Shown here: piece by piece, positions 32,601 to 42,086 of the stretch
Layout: the number at the start of each line of letters is the position of its first letter
Position numbering within the stretch: the stretch's first letter is position 1
DNA from: Venturia oleaginea
Lineage: Eukaryota; Ascomycota; Dothideomycetes; Venturiales; Venturiaceae
Assembly (NCBI GenBank): GCA_013176395.1
Contig: JABMLP010000008.1
Location: 682,001-746,000, forward strand
Length of the DNA: 64,000 nucleotides
Reading direction: 5' to 3'
Program-made: the position numbers and the translations under genes
The notes under the pieces: model-generated
The model's input: only the letters and a program-made list of their open reading frames with translations
Database searches by the model: none
Told to the model about the DNA's origin: nothing

Positions 32601-33464
32601 CCTGAGACTGATGGATCTACGGAAAGAAGAAATCAAGAAGTTGAAGCCTATCTACGTAAGTTCTGTACATTTAGTCAGGACGACTGGGTTGAGCTCCTGC
32701 CTATTGCTCAAATATGCCTCGATAATAGACCAAACCAAGCTACGGGCCTATCGCCTTTCTTCTTAACCCACGGTTATAACATTGAGCATATAGGAACTGT
32801 TGAAGCTCCCCAGAAAACCCCTGAGAATCCAAAAGAAAAAGCACAAGATCTTGTAGCAAAATTGAAGGACGCACAAGAATGGGCAGAAACGTCAATGGTA
32901 TCAGCTCAGCAACAGCAAGAATACTACTCTAATAGAGATCGTGCTCCGGCTGACTCTTTTAAAGTGGGAGACAAAGTCTGGCTCAACCTAAAGAACGTAA
33001 AAACCCTACGTCCTTGTAAGAAACTAGACTGGATTCATGGGAAGTATACAGTTACACGAGTTATCAACTCAATGTCTTACGAGCTTGATACACCCAGAGG
33101 AATCCACAACCGATTTCATACGTCTTTACTTAGGAGAGCTGGCACAGATCCCCTACCTTCACAAATACAAGATAATACACAGCCGCCTCCTATAGTAACT
33201 GAACAAGGAGACGAGGAATACGGTATCGAGGCTATTCTAGCCGCAAGATGGCGCCGGCGAGGTCGACAACAAACACGAGAAGTCTTAGTTAAGTGGGTAG
33301 GCTACGTTGATCCTACGTGGGAACCCCTTAGCGAACTCCAACAAACTACAGCTCTGGACGCTTTTGAAAGTGCCTACGGCAACGTTCTTGAAAACGACGG
33401 ACCTATACTACGCCCTCAGAGACTACGCTCACATCGATCTACAAGAGAGGGGGGGAGGGGATAA
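29604..33464 (+). CDS. pol: Retrotransposon Pol (PR-RT-RH-IN-chromodomain)
   Basis: The frame is open from 29604 to the stop at 33464 in the -1 frame relative to gag and has no ATG near its start, so it is probably made by -1 frameshifting. GGAAAAAG at 29619-29626, just before the gag stop, is the likely slip site. Domains (residues counted from 29679): protease active site LLDNGSS (about 53-60, DNG rather than DSG/DTG); reverse transcriptase with YRALNAI (about 312) and YLDD (about 409); RNase H with DASGWASG (about 563) and TDHKN; integrase zinc finger HHCC (about 814-855), Asp about 884, Asp about 945 and Glu about 980; chromodomain EAILAARW...VLVKWVGY...TWEPLSEL (about 1183-1225). The chromodomain is known to guide chromoviruses to heterochromatin. 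Confidence 0.94.
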   Translation, partial: RRGLLGKRVASIQSRGWRRRVDRAKLSKESIERVNSILNSNKDTDSHRSRIEKEWEQFRPKMLSRLFYTNTIVNDIYSLKTLLDNGSSCYASINEEKASQMDLEVLPISPRTIGGVLKEEGQTQVTKIAKLNLDLGGLICNAFAYIVPGQFEDLLLGRPFLKDTKAVINESKGTLTFANGISIRDAKFEDKLDIQQVAPVRFHRLVTSTLEKIKDASRVFAVTLRDIDIALKPKVPLTTEQILELLPKRFHKYAAVFDPKRAERLPPHRPGIDHEIPIEEGKPLPWGPLYGMGREQLLVLRRTLTELLDKGFIRESKSVAASPVLFVKKPGGGLRFCVDYRALNAITRKDRYPLPLVKETLLTLARAKYLSKLDVNAAFHKIRIATGDEFKTAFRTRYGLFEWLVTPFGLTGAPASFQRYINYILRRYLDEFCSAYLDDIVIYSSKNLKDHEEKTEKILQSCLNAGLYLDIRKCEFNTKRVKYLGFVIDTETGLHMDPEKIKAIKEWERPTTLRGVRGFLGFTNFYRDFVKDNSTIREPLVRLTKKNTPFLWGKEQEESFQKLKAEFCKEPVLSALDEDKPTRVEPDASGWASGAVLSQKDELGNWKPCAFFSTKHLPAECNYDIHDKELMAIVKALVHWTSELLSLSKPFIILTDHKNLEKFMVKRELNERQMRWAQILAKFNFKLGYRPGSESVVPDALTRRDQDLPKDIQDPRIVERTRTLLPPKLWINVLEDKTPAREEAAQENAQEVDKEPIPFIQNPFLSGDLRDRWETALEGDLDYRRIFQSVLKQDRQFPSKLKVPTSIGDCKVENNQLYYRDRIWLPSYEPLLTGVIQEIHDSVLSGHPGREATIAILSRQFYWPGFAQDIRQFIRNCDVCGRTSVWRDKKKGLLKPLPVPSRIWQDISVDFIVELPESQRCTRLCVITDRLGKGTILFPVPKEQFGAEGFAKLFMQNYVRLHWLPRSLVSDRDTQFVNAFWKEVCHLLKIERRLSTAYHPETDGSTERRNQEVEAYLRKFCTFSQDDWVELLPIAQICLDNRPNQATGLSPFFLTHGYNIEHIGTVEAPQKTPENPKEKAQDLVAKLKDAQEWAETSMVSAQQQQEYYSNRDRAPADSFKVGDKVWLNLKNVKTLRPCKKLDWIHGKYTVTRVINSMSYELDTPRGIHNRFHTSLLRRAGTDPLPSQIQDNTQPPPIVTEQGDEEYGIEAILAARWRRRGRQQTREVLVKWVGYVDPTWEPLSELQQTTALDAFESAYGNVLENDGPILRPQRLRSHRSTREGGRG

Positions 33465-33775
33465 TGTTAAGGGATGGAATCCTTCTCTCTAGCTTATCCA
33501 TGACTGGATTTCCAATTGTTCTCTTGTTATTCTGCAAGCTGTCATGTTCTATTTTGCAAGCTGTCATGTTCTATTTCGCAAGCTGCCATGTTCTATTTCG
33601 CAAGCTGTCACGTTTCCATTTAAAGATACTTTCTAGAAGGATCTATTGTAAGAGGAGGATTATTTATACGAGCTATCCTTCCTGTATTTACACTTTCTTC
33701 TCTGTACTTAGATACTTTGAAATACAAGCAGTCTTCTCTCACTTGCGAAACACCTTTGAGGGTTGAACTCTTACA
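33465..33775 (+). repeat. Right LTR
   Basis: 311 bp, identical by eye to the left LTR, followed by the ATTAC duplication. The pol stop is immediately before it (pol ends at 33464). Confidence 0.93.
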
Positions 33776-33780
33776 ATTAC

Positions 33781-34480
33781 CCCGATAGATCTTTACAAAT
33801 GCGACAGGACTAGTTCGAAAAATCCTCTATATATCTTCATTCGCCTAGAAAGTTAGTTGCTATTGATGTATCCTCTAGAATGTTCTATAAATATCTCAAC
33901 ATCACCTCCTTCAGCTTCTTTCTTTCTATAACCTCTACAATACCTTTAGAATAACATTCACCAATTCGCCAGTTTACGGTTTGGCTGTTCGAGATCTCCA
34001 AGATAAAGCCTTTCGCTGACTCATAGTGTACCCAACTCACTAATCCATTTCTTCATCACCTCTCGATTGAACTCACCAACCCCTTAATCCCCCCATCTTA
34101 TATCTTTCAGCTATTCGCCAAATCGACTCTCCACCAATTCACCTAGTCAGGCTTCAGGTATGATCTCGACTAGAGCAAACAAACAACTTAGCTAATTTGT
34201 CTCTAGCGGCCAACATGCTCCCAGAATGGAAATGAGATCGAACGAATAAGGGCGACTGGTGGTCGTATTCAAATTCAGAACTTTCGCGAAGATACACAAA
34301 GTGGTTGCTGCTCACCAAGCCGAGCATAAGCGCGACATGTACTTCCAGGCCAATTTCGAGCAGCTTTTGAAGCCAGTGAAAAGCTCAAGCCAGTACAGTA
34401 AGTTTTTGTGATCTAAGCATCATTCAATGATTCAATTTTGACACTCATGTAGAATGAATTCTGCGAGGAGCTTATCCGCA
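33781..34480. other. Intergenic, no supported gene
   Basis: AT-rich sequence right of the retrotransposon. A GTAAGT...TAG intron-like stretch at about 34400-34452 does not join open frames. Confidence 0.3.
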
Positions 34481-34997
34481 AGACAAGAAAGTCAAAGACG
34501 ACATAACAACGTTCCGCCGCTGGTTCGACGATAAACATGACGACGACGATTATGGGGAAGCCATGGAGACGTTGAGACTCGGACTATCCATGCTCCTCGA
34601 CGGCGATGAAAAACCGGGCTATCAAGTTCAAGCGCCAATTCCCACCATGGAGCACTCATTCGAAGTATCGGACCACCGGATGAGACATGCTTCATGGATG
34701 CTTGAAGACCAACTTTGCGATACTGAGCAGATATCAGATTGTCTCAATTTGGCGACACGATTACCACGAACATCGGCCAGCATCGAGTCTGTCACGAAGG
34801 CTCTCAGTCGACTCAATCCAGAAGGGCCCGCTCAGTGGGATCGATGTTTCTCTCCTGCTGAGGGGTGGATCGGGTGTCCGACCGGCGGTTATCCCACGAA
34901 GCATGTTCTTGTGTCGACTTCTTCCAAACATATGACTTCTTCCAACTCAAGACCGCGTGTCAGGAAATCTCTAAGGGAAGAACCAGAGAAGAATTGA
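34481..34997 (+). pseudogene. Unrecognised coding-like stretch, no usable start
   Basis: A frame open from about 34455 to the TGA at 34995-34997 (includes ATG 34563, 144 aa from there) reads VKDDITTFRRWFDDKHDDDD, then ETLRLGLSMLLDGDE and DHRMRHASWMLEDQLCD. The open region continues upstream of its first ATG and is cut by a TGA, and no splice acceptor joins it to an upstream exon. Probably part of a broken or unrecognised gene. No family assigned. Confidence 0.3.
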
Positions 34998-35460
34998 GCT
35001 CAATCACGCTCATGAAAACTCTGGAATAAAAGTTTTCGCGAAGCTCGGCTGGGCCAGTCTTGCACAAAACTGGTGTGGCAGCAAGAAGGAGTTAAAGAAA
35101 CATAATGGAAGCGGGCAAGAACATGACTTGTAATATACAGCGATCAACAAAACTGAGGAGTTATTTGCTTGTTACGCAGTGCTTCACCATTGCGTCATTA
35201 CAAACGACTCAATCATGTGGAAGTCGAGTTACCGACATAGTGGTGGTAAACATTCATTGTTGAGAAGAATCCAAAGATAGATGCAGACCATGTGGCTGAA
35301 ATTGGCTGCGGAACCACAGCCTTGTACAGAACCCACAAATACCAACCCCACCATTTCTTGACCTCCTTGTGAGATTATTGCTTTAAAAGAATGCTGTCGA
35401 CCTTCTAATCATTCCCGACTACATTAATTGCGTGCTTCATTCTGCTGTAGACAGATAGAA
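34998..35460. other. Intergenic, no gene seen
   Basis: Nothing recognisable between the unassigned stretch and the tRNA half-relic. Confidence 0.3.
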
Positions 35461-35496
35461 TCGTAGTCAAACGCCTTCCCATTGGGCCAGTTTGCC
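35461..35496 (-). pseudogene. tRNA-Arg 5'-half relic
   Basis: Matches the first 36 positions of the nearby tRNA-Arg(ACG) genes (CTGGCCCAATGG A-box region and GACTACGA anticodon region). It has a changed acceptor strand (GGCAAAC) and anticodon stem (GTTTGA). No matching 3' half follows. Confidence 0.6.
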
Positions 35497-35827
35497 TTGT
35501 TTTTTAAATGATAGTTGTAGATACGGTTGGCTTCGTTGATGTTATGGCGGGGACGAGGAGATTTCCTTTGGGGGCAAACATCAAATTGAATAGTCACAAG
35601 AAGCAAAAAGATGGAAAGATGGAAATATTTGCCTACTATTTGTAATAGGGTTGGATGGAGGTGAAAACGCTATTCGAGGCTGAACTTGTTTTTAGTTCAC
35701 AAACAAACGCCAACACTCCAAGACGTACAGCACAGTAGGGAGGGAGACGAAAAGAGAGTAAAAAGGATGATTCCTATGACCAACGTAAAACTCGAAAGGG
35801 GTCGAACAAAAATGAAACTTCTACTTC

Positions 35828-35962
35828 TGATCTCCGCAGGGACTTGAAACTTGTGAGTGCGTGTTTATTGATATCGAAGAAGTGTACTTACTCGAACCTG
35901 CAATCTCTTGATGGGCTTATTATAAGTCGTAGTCAAGCGCCTTGCCATTGGGCCAGAAGACC
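35828..35962 (-). tRNA. tRNA-Arg(ACG), copy 3, with two introns
   Basis: All 72 mature positions equal those of copy 2. Anticodon ACG at 35928-35930 (minus strand). Intron 1 is 14 nt (35913-35926) at 37/38. The second insert, 35843-35891 (49 nt), splits the T-loop after TTCGA; it starts GTAAGT and ends TTTCAAG. TTTTT for Pol III termination lies about 16 nt downstream (35808-35812). The insert and flanks differ from copies 1 and 2. Confidence 0.87.
35843..35891 (-). other. Spliceosomal-intron-like insert in the T-loop of tRNA-Arg copy 3
   Basis: 49 nt, GTAAGT...CACTCAC...TTTCAAG. The branch-like motif is weaker than in copies 1 and 2. Confidence 0.65.
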
Positions 35963-36268
35963 TGTATCATGTTTGATGGTGGTAATGCCCCTGGGTATGA
36001 ATAAGTAGTGTAGAGCCAGGGAGGAGACGGCGTTGAAAAGGAAATTTTGCAGAATGTGATGGTGCTGTGGGGTTGGTCGTGAAGATTTTTCTTCGGTAGA
36101 AAGGGTGAGGGCAAGGATGTGGTATCGATAGGAGCGGTTATGATATCGATAGGCTGTTCTTCCCTCTAGCAATACAAGAGAGCAGAAAACTAGAAAACGA
36201 GGCTTATAAACCTAACAACAGTTTCCATGGACTTTTCAAAGACGAAGCGATCATCCCGTTGATCTATT
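35963..36268. other. Intergenic, no gene seen
   Basis: Short ORFs here merely read through the tRNA gene. No independent feature. Confidence 0.35.
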
Positions 36269-37801
36269 TCACTCAGCAGTAGGAGCATAAACGAACCACT
36301 CCTTTACCCCCAGTCCCGCCTTCTTACCCCCTCCACTCGCCATCAACACAGCCTTTACACTCTTTGTCTTAATCTCCTTCCCAAACTTGACCTCTTCAGG
36401 TGTGTCACTAACCTTCGTCCCGTACCCCGCTACGATCTTCACCCACGCCCCGCCAGCATCAAGATACTCCAAATGCCATTCCTTAGGCGGTGCAACACCA
36501 ATACTAGCACCGGCCTTTTGGTCCGCAAAAAATGCCATTGCGGTACCTGAAATCGTCACTTGTGACGGCCACGTTAGTGTCAACGTCGCAGAAGCAGGAG
36601 ACCGATCTCCATCGTACGAAGACCAATACTCCGGTGGCAAAGGATTCTGACGCACGATACCGTCATTAACTGCTTTTATCCAATATTGGATCGGTACCTT
36701 TCCGGCACTTTTTGCGATAGCTTTTGTTGCAATATTACGTGTCGGGGCAACTTGGGCTTTGGGTCTGTGTGTTTGAATGACTTTTTTGATCTTTGGTGGG
36801 GAGGAGGAATCGTCAAAGTCGAGTTTGTCAAGGGCTACTGAGCGACGGAAATGGCCTGAGCCGATGGCGTCGGCGGTGTGGTAAGCGAGATACCATTGGC
36901 CTTTGAATTCGACGGCACCAGAATGAGAAGTTGTTGATGAGACGATATCGAGGAAGACACCGTGGTAAGTCCACGGTCCCAATGGCGAGGAAGCCGTGGC
37001 ATATGCTTGACAGGCATGGTAGGATGTTGGTGTGCATGGAGAGGTTGGTCCTGCATTATTTGCTGCATATAGCAAATAGTATGTACCTTTTCTTTTCATG
37101 AGCCATGCTGCTTCGAAGAAACCTGGGAGGTCAAACGTCTTCAGGGTCGAAGCTCTCGGCGTGATCATGTCGGCTTCGAGTTCGTAGGCGCGAAGCTCGC
37201 CAAAAGTACCATAGTAGATATAGATTCTTCCATCAGTGTCAATGAGCACAGTTGGATCGATGTTTTGAATTGTGTTTCCTGGCGCTGGAACTCTTTGGGA
37301 AAGAATTGGTCCAGCGGGGTGGAGATCTGTCCATGGTCCAACAGGTGTATCTGAAATGGCGACGCCTATTGCGAAGGGATCTTTGTCGCTGGTTTTGGCT
37401 TGGAAGACTGGCGCGTACATGTAAAACCTCCCGTTCTTGCCAGGAACAATTTGTGAAGCGTATGCTCGTGCTTTGGCGGCCCACTTGAATACTTGGTTTG
37501 GTTTGGTGATGGCTGGATAGTGCGTCCAATTGCCTTTGGCTGGATCTGATGTCTTAAGCACTTGCCACTCGTTCATGATGAAGTCGTTAACCAATGCTGG
37601 AGCCTCGTCTCTTCCGCAAACGATATAGAGAGTATTGTTATAGACGAATGGGGCTGGGTCTGCTGAAAAATAGGTTCCATCGTAGAGAATCGGATTTCCT
37701 GGTGAGTTGAACGAGATTGGCCCCGGTACCCCTGTGTCAGCTGTCACTGCTGTTAAGAGCGTGACCAGAATAGCCGCTCTCTTCCACATTGTTTCCACCA
37801 T
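36269..37801 (-). CDS. Secreted glycoside hydrolase family 43 enzyme
   Basis: 510 aa, single exon, ATG 37801 (a second ATG four codons on would give an equally good signal peptide MWKRAAILVTLLTAVTA). The GH43 five-bladed propeller residues are visible: catalytic base Asp48 in ADPAPF, pKa-modulating Asp182 in NIDPTVLID and acid Glu230 in FFEAAWL. The extra C-terminal part (about 360-510) looks like a beta-sandwich carbohydrate-binding domain. Probably an extracellular arabinofuranosidase or xylosidase acting on plant hemicellulose. It faces away from NAA30 with a 560-bp gap. Confidence 0.92.
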   Translation of the reverse strand: MVETMWKRAAILVTLLTAVTADTGVPGPISFNSPGNPILYDGTYFSADPAPFVYNNTLYIVCGRDEAPALVNDFIMNEWQVLKTSDPAKGNWTHYPAITKPNQVFKWAAKARAYASQIVPGKNGRFYMYAPVFQAKTSDKDPFAIGVAISDTPVGPWTDLHPAGPILSQRVPAPGNTIQNIDPTVLIDTDGRIYIYYGTFGELRAYELEADMITPRASTLKTFDLPGFFEAAWLMKRKGTYYLLYAANNAGPTSPCTPTSYHACQAYATASSPLGPWTYHGVFLDIVSSTTSHSGAVEFKGQWYLAYHTADAIGSGHFRRSVALDKLDFDDSSSPPKIKKVIQTHRPKAQVAPTRNIATKAIAKSAGKVPIQYWIKAVNDGIVRQNPLPPEYWSSYDGDRSPASATLTLTWPSQVTISGTAMAFFADQKAGASIGVAPPKEWHLEYLDAGGAWVKIVAGYGTKVSDTPEEVKFGKEIKTKSVKAVLMASGGGKKAGLGVKEWFVYAPTAE

Positions 37802-38363
37802 GAAGGCTATGGAGGTTGAAAGTACGACAAGTCATTTTTTTAATATATTTTCCCAGAACCCAAGGTGTTGAAATCTGGTGGGGGCTTGCCAGAGGCGAGT
37901 AGTCCGGTCGTGATTTAATTTATCCCACATCGGAGTAATTAACGAACGAGTCTAATTTGGGGACATGGGCAGAGACAAGATGATCCGGCGGACAGGAAAA
38001 CTATTGTATAAGCTGAAAATAGTATCAACGCCATGAATACGTGACGGGGTATCTAGAAGCTGTAGCTCACTTTCTGACCACACAAAGTCCAATCTGTACA
38101 TCTCTACACATCTTTGCTAAAGTTGGAGTAGCGTCTTGGGAATATTCGTAGCCCGCGCCTCAGTTGCGCCGAATCCTGAGTCTCTCGGAGTCATTGATGG
38201 CGATTTGACGTGATCACGTGATCTATCGCTTGCTTTGGGGGTGTTTTCCTGAGTCTGCCAAGCTGCTGGATGAGCGAGGGAGGATTCGAGCCGCGGCCGG
38301 TGTTGCCAAAGATTGACCGATGTCCTGTGGCATTATTCAAGGCATACCTCGTAGCTGGAAAAT
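37802..38363. other. Intergenic, GH43 promoter region
   Basis: No gene seen. It contains a palindromic ATCACGTGAT at about 38213-38222 (CACGTG core), a possible bHLH site. Confidence 0.35.
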
Positions 38364-39065
38364 TCAAGGTGGGAGGATTGGGCCGGGCTCTTCCGGAGGA
38401 GGACCAGATGCCGTATTCTTGTCGAGATCAGACGGCTTTTTGAGAGCAGTGCCTGCCTTGAGATAGAGGATAAGTCGAAATGCAGTGTTGCCGTTGAGAT
38501 AGTATCGATGCAGCTTCTTGCTTCTCAAGAAGCCGAGTCGTTCGTACAATCTAAGAGAAGCGGTATTGCTGTCTTCGGTCTCCAACACAACCTTCATTGA
38601 GTCAGTAAAAAAGGGTAGGTAGAGCATCAGTGATAGTTGTAGATACCTCATCAGCATCTCTTGACTGCATCGCTTCGATAGCCAATTTGACCAAATTAGT
38701 GGCGATGCCTTTCCCTCTGAATTCCTGTACGGTTGCCAGCATGGCTATGTAGCCTCTGTACGTCCCACTCCGATGATTTTCGAGCTTGCAGACAACCACG
38801 CCACGTAGTTCATCAGAATTTTCGTCAAGTGCCTGTTGATTGTGAGCGAGTGTCGAGGGTCGATATGCTTGCGGCTTCTTACCAAGTAGCACAGGTCGCC
38901 CCACTGGTTCAAGAAATATCTGTAGACATAGATACTGTAGGGCTCGGACAGATCTTTCGAAATCAGCTGCCTGATGGCGTCGAGGTATATATGCTCCTTT
39001 GCCAGCTCGTACTGAACATAACGCAAACATCCCTGATTTGGCTGGGGTTTATTATCCTGGCTCAT
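38364..39065 (-). CDS. NAA30: N-alpha-acetyltransferase 30 (NatC catalytic subunit, MAK3)
   Basis: 198 aa from exons 38883-39065, 38647-38832 and 38364-38591; introns 50 nt (GTAAGA...AACAG) and 55 nt (GTATCT, branch ACTGAC, ends GAAG), both phase 0. It opens [20 protein letters not shown] and has [21 protein letters not shown] as in MAK3. The acetyl-CoA loop is [12 protein letters not shown], followed by [19 protein letters not shown], the GNAT C-terminal motif. NatC acetylates N-termini beginning Met-hydrophobic. The C-terminal tail is Pro-rich. Head-to-head with LRO1, 236 bp apart. Confidence 0.95.
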
Positions 39066-39301
39066 TGCCACAGCCGAGATTGGAATAATAGTGTAGCTTG
39101 CTAGGCTATAGGATGGGTCGACTATTGCAAAAGCAAGTGGAGTTGTTGTTGTGGTGTTGGACTCCCATCACATGGGAATGAAGCTCCAAGTGCCCACTGC
39201 AGCCCATGACGTGAGACGTGCCTCCAAACAAAACAAAGTTCGATTTATCCGTATTGCCAACACTCGTCGCGCCCCTTCCCCCCCTCACCAATGACCATAA
39301 C

Positions 39302-41300
39302 ATGAATTTTCTGCGTCGCAGAAATGTGGGGGACCAGCCGAACAACAAGGCCAATGTCACTGCCAGCGAATCAGAAGCACCCGAGACAGATGGCGAGTTC
39401 CACATACTCGGCAACAGGAAGCTGGAGGATCTGGTGAAGAAGCCAAAGGGCGGCAAGAGAAGGACAGCATGGATTTTCGCTCTGGGAGGCATTTTCGGCC
39501 TCGCGGTAGCTGCTTTCTTCGTGGGATCCAACGAGTACGTGGATCTCACCATGTTCCAGGATCTGAACATGGACTCGATATTCGATGTGCTGCCTGCTGG
39601 CATGCTTCGGGAGGCAAAAGACTTCCAGGTTGGTGACCGAGACAATGAGACGACTAGGAGAGTCTGCAGCTGATTCACCTGTCTAGAAACAAGAAAAAGC
39701 TGCCGTCGCATACGACTCGTTTGCCATCGGGCTGCAAGCCAAATCCGAAGGGGTCGAAGCTGTTCACCCTGTAATCATGATACCCGGCGTGATATCGACT
39801 GGTCTAGAGAGCTGGAGCACCGAGGAGGATGAGCGCCAGTACTTCAGAAAGAGGTTATGGGGTTCTTGGTCCATGATGCGCTCTCTGGTCTTGGACAAAG
39901 CCGGATGGAAGCGTAATATCATGCTGGACAAGATAACTGGGCTAGACCCTCCTGGTGTAAAATTGCGTGCCGCTCAGGGCTTTGACGCGACAGACTTTTT
40001 CATAACTGGTTACTGGATCTGGAATAAGATACTGGAGAACCTGGCTACAATTGGATACGATCCAACAAACGCTTTCACTGCAGCTTACGACTGGCGACTC
40101 TCGTACATGAACATGGAGGTTCGGGATCAGTACTTCACAAGATTGAAGTCTCACATTGAGGTCGCTTCCAAGGTCTCTGGCAAAAAGGTCACTTTGCTCT
40201 CCCACAGCATGGGCTCCCAAGTCCTTTACTACTTTTTACATTGGGTCGAAGCTGAAGGCTACGGAGATGGCGGACCGGCATGGGTCGAAGAACACATCGA
40301 CTCCTGGATCAACATCAGTGGTTGTATGCTTGGAGCGTTGAAAGGTTTTCCAGCTGTGTTATCAGGTGAAATGAAAGATACAGCACAGCTTAACGCTTTT
40401 GCTGTGTACGGTTTAGAGAAATTTCTTAGTCGCACTGAACGTGCTGAGATCTTCCGTGCTATGCCTGGCGTGTCGAGCATGCTCCCAATTGGTGGCAACG
40501 CAATCTGGGGCAACGAGTCTTGGGCTCCTGACGACAAGTCTGGACAAGTCGTCAGTTATGGCTCGTTCGTCCGCTACAAGGACACGAATTCGACAGCGCC
40601 AAAGCGGCATAATCTGACTGTGGATGAAACTTTTCCATTTCTCTTGAGCGAGACGGAAGGCTGGTACAAAGATATGCTGCAACGTAGCTATTCCCAAGGT
40701 GTCGCTCACACTAAACATGAGGTCGAAGACAATCAGCTTCTGCCCGCCAAATGGATCAACCCGCTCGAGACGCGACTTCCTCTCGCTCCCAACCTGAAAA
40801 TCTACTGCTTCTATGGCATAGGCAAACCGACCGAGCGCGCTTACTTCTACAAGGACGATAGCGACCCACTGAGCGCGCTAAACGTGACTCTCGACACTAG
40901 CGTTACAGAGGGTGAGATAGATCATGGCGTAGTTATGGGTGAAGGCGATGGTACAGTCAATATCCTGAGTGCTGGATACATGTGCACAAAAGGATGGAAG
41001 ATGAAGCGTTATAATCCTGCAGGGGTCAAGATTATCACTCACGAAATGGCCCACGAACCTGATCGATTTTCTCCCAGAGGCGGTCCCAACAGTATGTCAT
41101 CACTTTCCATCATTATATATTCTTGCTGCAACCCACTAACACCCTTTCCAGCTGCCGACCATGTAGATATTCTAGGTCGCTCCTCACTAAACGACTTGAT
41201 CTTGAAGGTTGCAGGTGGGAAAGGCGATCTCGTGGACGAGAAGATCGAATCCAATATCCTTGAATATGGTAGCAAGATCGAAATCTACGACGAAGAATAA
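39302..41300 (+). CDS. LRO1: Phospholipid:diacylglycerol acyltransferase (PDAT)
   Basis: 626 aa from exons 39302-39628, 39687-41091 and 41152-41300. Intron 1 (58 nt) has donor GTTGGT and acceptor GTCTAG. Intron 2 (60 nt) has donor GTATGT, branch CACTAAC and acceptor TTCCAG, and is itself stop-free and in frame. A basic cytosolic N-terminus is followed by one membrane helix (TAWIFALGGIFGLAVAAFF, about residues 55-74) and the lumenal LCAT-type hydrolase fold: HPVIMIPGVISTGLESW lid region, nucleophile Ser about 283 in SHSMGS, Asp about 530 in GDGTVN and His about 581 in DHVDILG. It makes triacylglycerol from phospholipid and diacylglycerol in the ER. Confidence 0.96.
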
Positions 41301-42086
41301 TCTTATTCTTGCTGGCAATTCCAGCGGCGCATGTAATGGCAGAAACGATTTACTAGTAATTATGATACCAATAGACTGTTTAGGACTTCTTGGGTAGGCA
41401 GGCAGAGTATGGTAATCTACAGACTGATTACGTCTATAATTTTCACACGCTTGACTTCATTCCAAGTTCGCACTGACGAGGGCCGCTGATCGGATGCACG
41501 CTTTCTTGCTTTTGCATAGCCTGCCTCAGACTCGACATCGACATTGGAATTGCATCTGACAGGAATATTCGCCGTCAAGCTGGGCTTCGGCAGTCTTCTG
41601 AATATTTTTTCACAAGTTACTCCCTCTCGCTCTCCACCAAAACGGTAGTGATTTTCACTTGAGAGAAAGAGTAGGTATATATGTTGCAGGGCAACAAACG
41701 AAAATTTCGCTGTTGTAGTTCCGCGGGCCGGAAAGATAGTCCGGTTGCTAGGTACACAAATGCAGCTGATGCGACAGACAAGACAAGCGAGTTTCACATT
41801 TCGACCTCATTTGCAGCTATACGTTGCTAATTGCAAGGTTCGATTTAGATTGAGCGATGGCAGAGTTCGAATGATTCTGCCACTGTTTATGGAACTTTTA
41901 CGACAGCTCGCGACGCCACTGTTCATTGCTTTAAGCCCTTACGAAGTTCAAGGTAGTTCACTTTCACGGCCAAGGCAAAAGCAGCTGGTCTACTCCTTAT
42001 ACGTAGTAGTTATTGATCTCCACTAGGTCCAGGATAGCTTCACATTCGTTTTTGTCTATTGTTGCCATTCGATCAAGGTATCCAAG
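41301..42086. other. Intergenic, no gene seen
   Basis: LRO1 3' region and cutinase promoter. No recognised element. Confidence 0.35.

Larger units (their letters stand above)
27622..33775 (+). mobile_element. Ty3/gypsy LTR retrotransposon with chromodomain (chromovirus type)
   Basis: 6154 bp bounded by 311-bp LTRs (27622-27932 and 33465-33775) that begin TG and end CA, with 5-bp target duplication ATTAC (27617-27621 and 33776-33780). By eye the two LTRs are identical, implying a recent insertion. The order is LTR, leader with internal repeats, gag, pol (protease, RT, RNase H, integrase, chromodomain), LTR. The pol domain order RT-RNaseH-integrase defines Ty3/gypsy. Both ORFs are intact, so the element is probably active or very recently so. 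Confidence 0.96.

Noticed and set aside
35424..36172. Small ORFs containing WPNGKA.DYD
   Set aside because: They are translations across the tRNA-Arg genes and the tRNA relic, not proteins.
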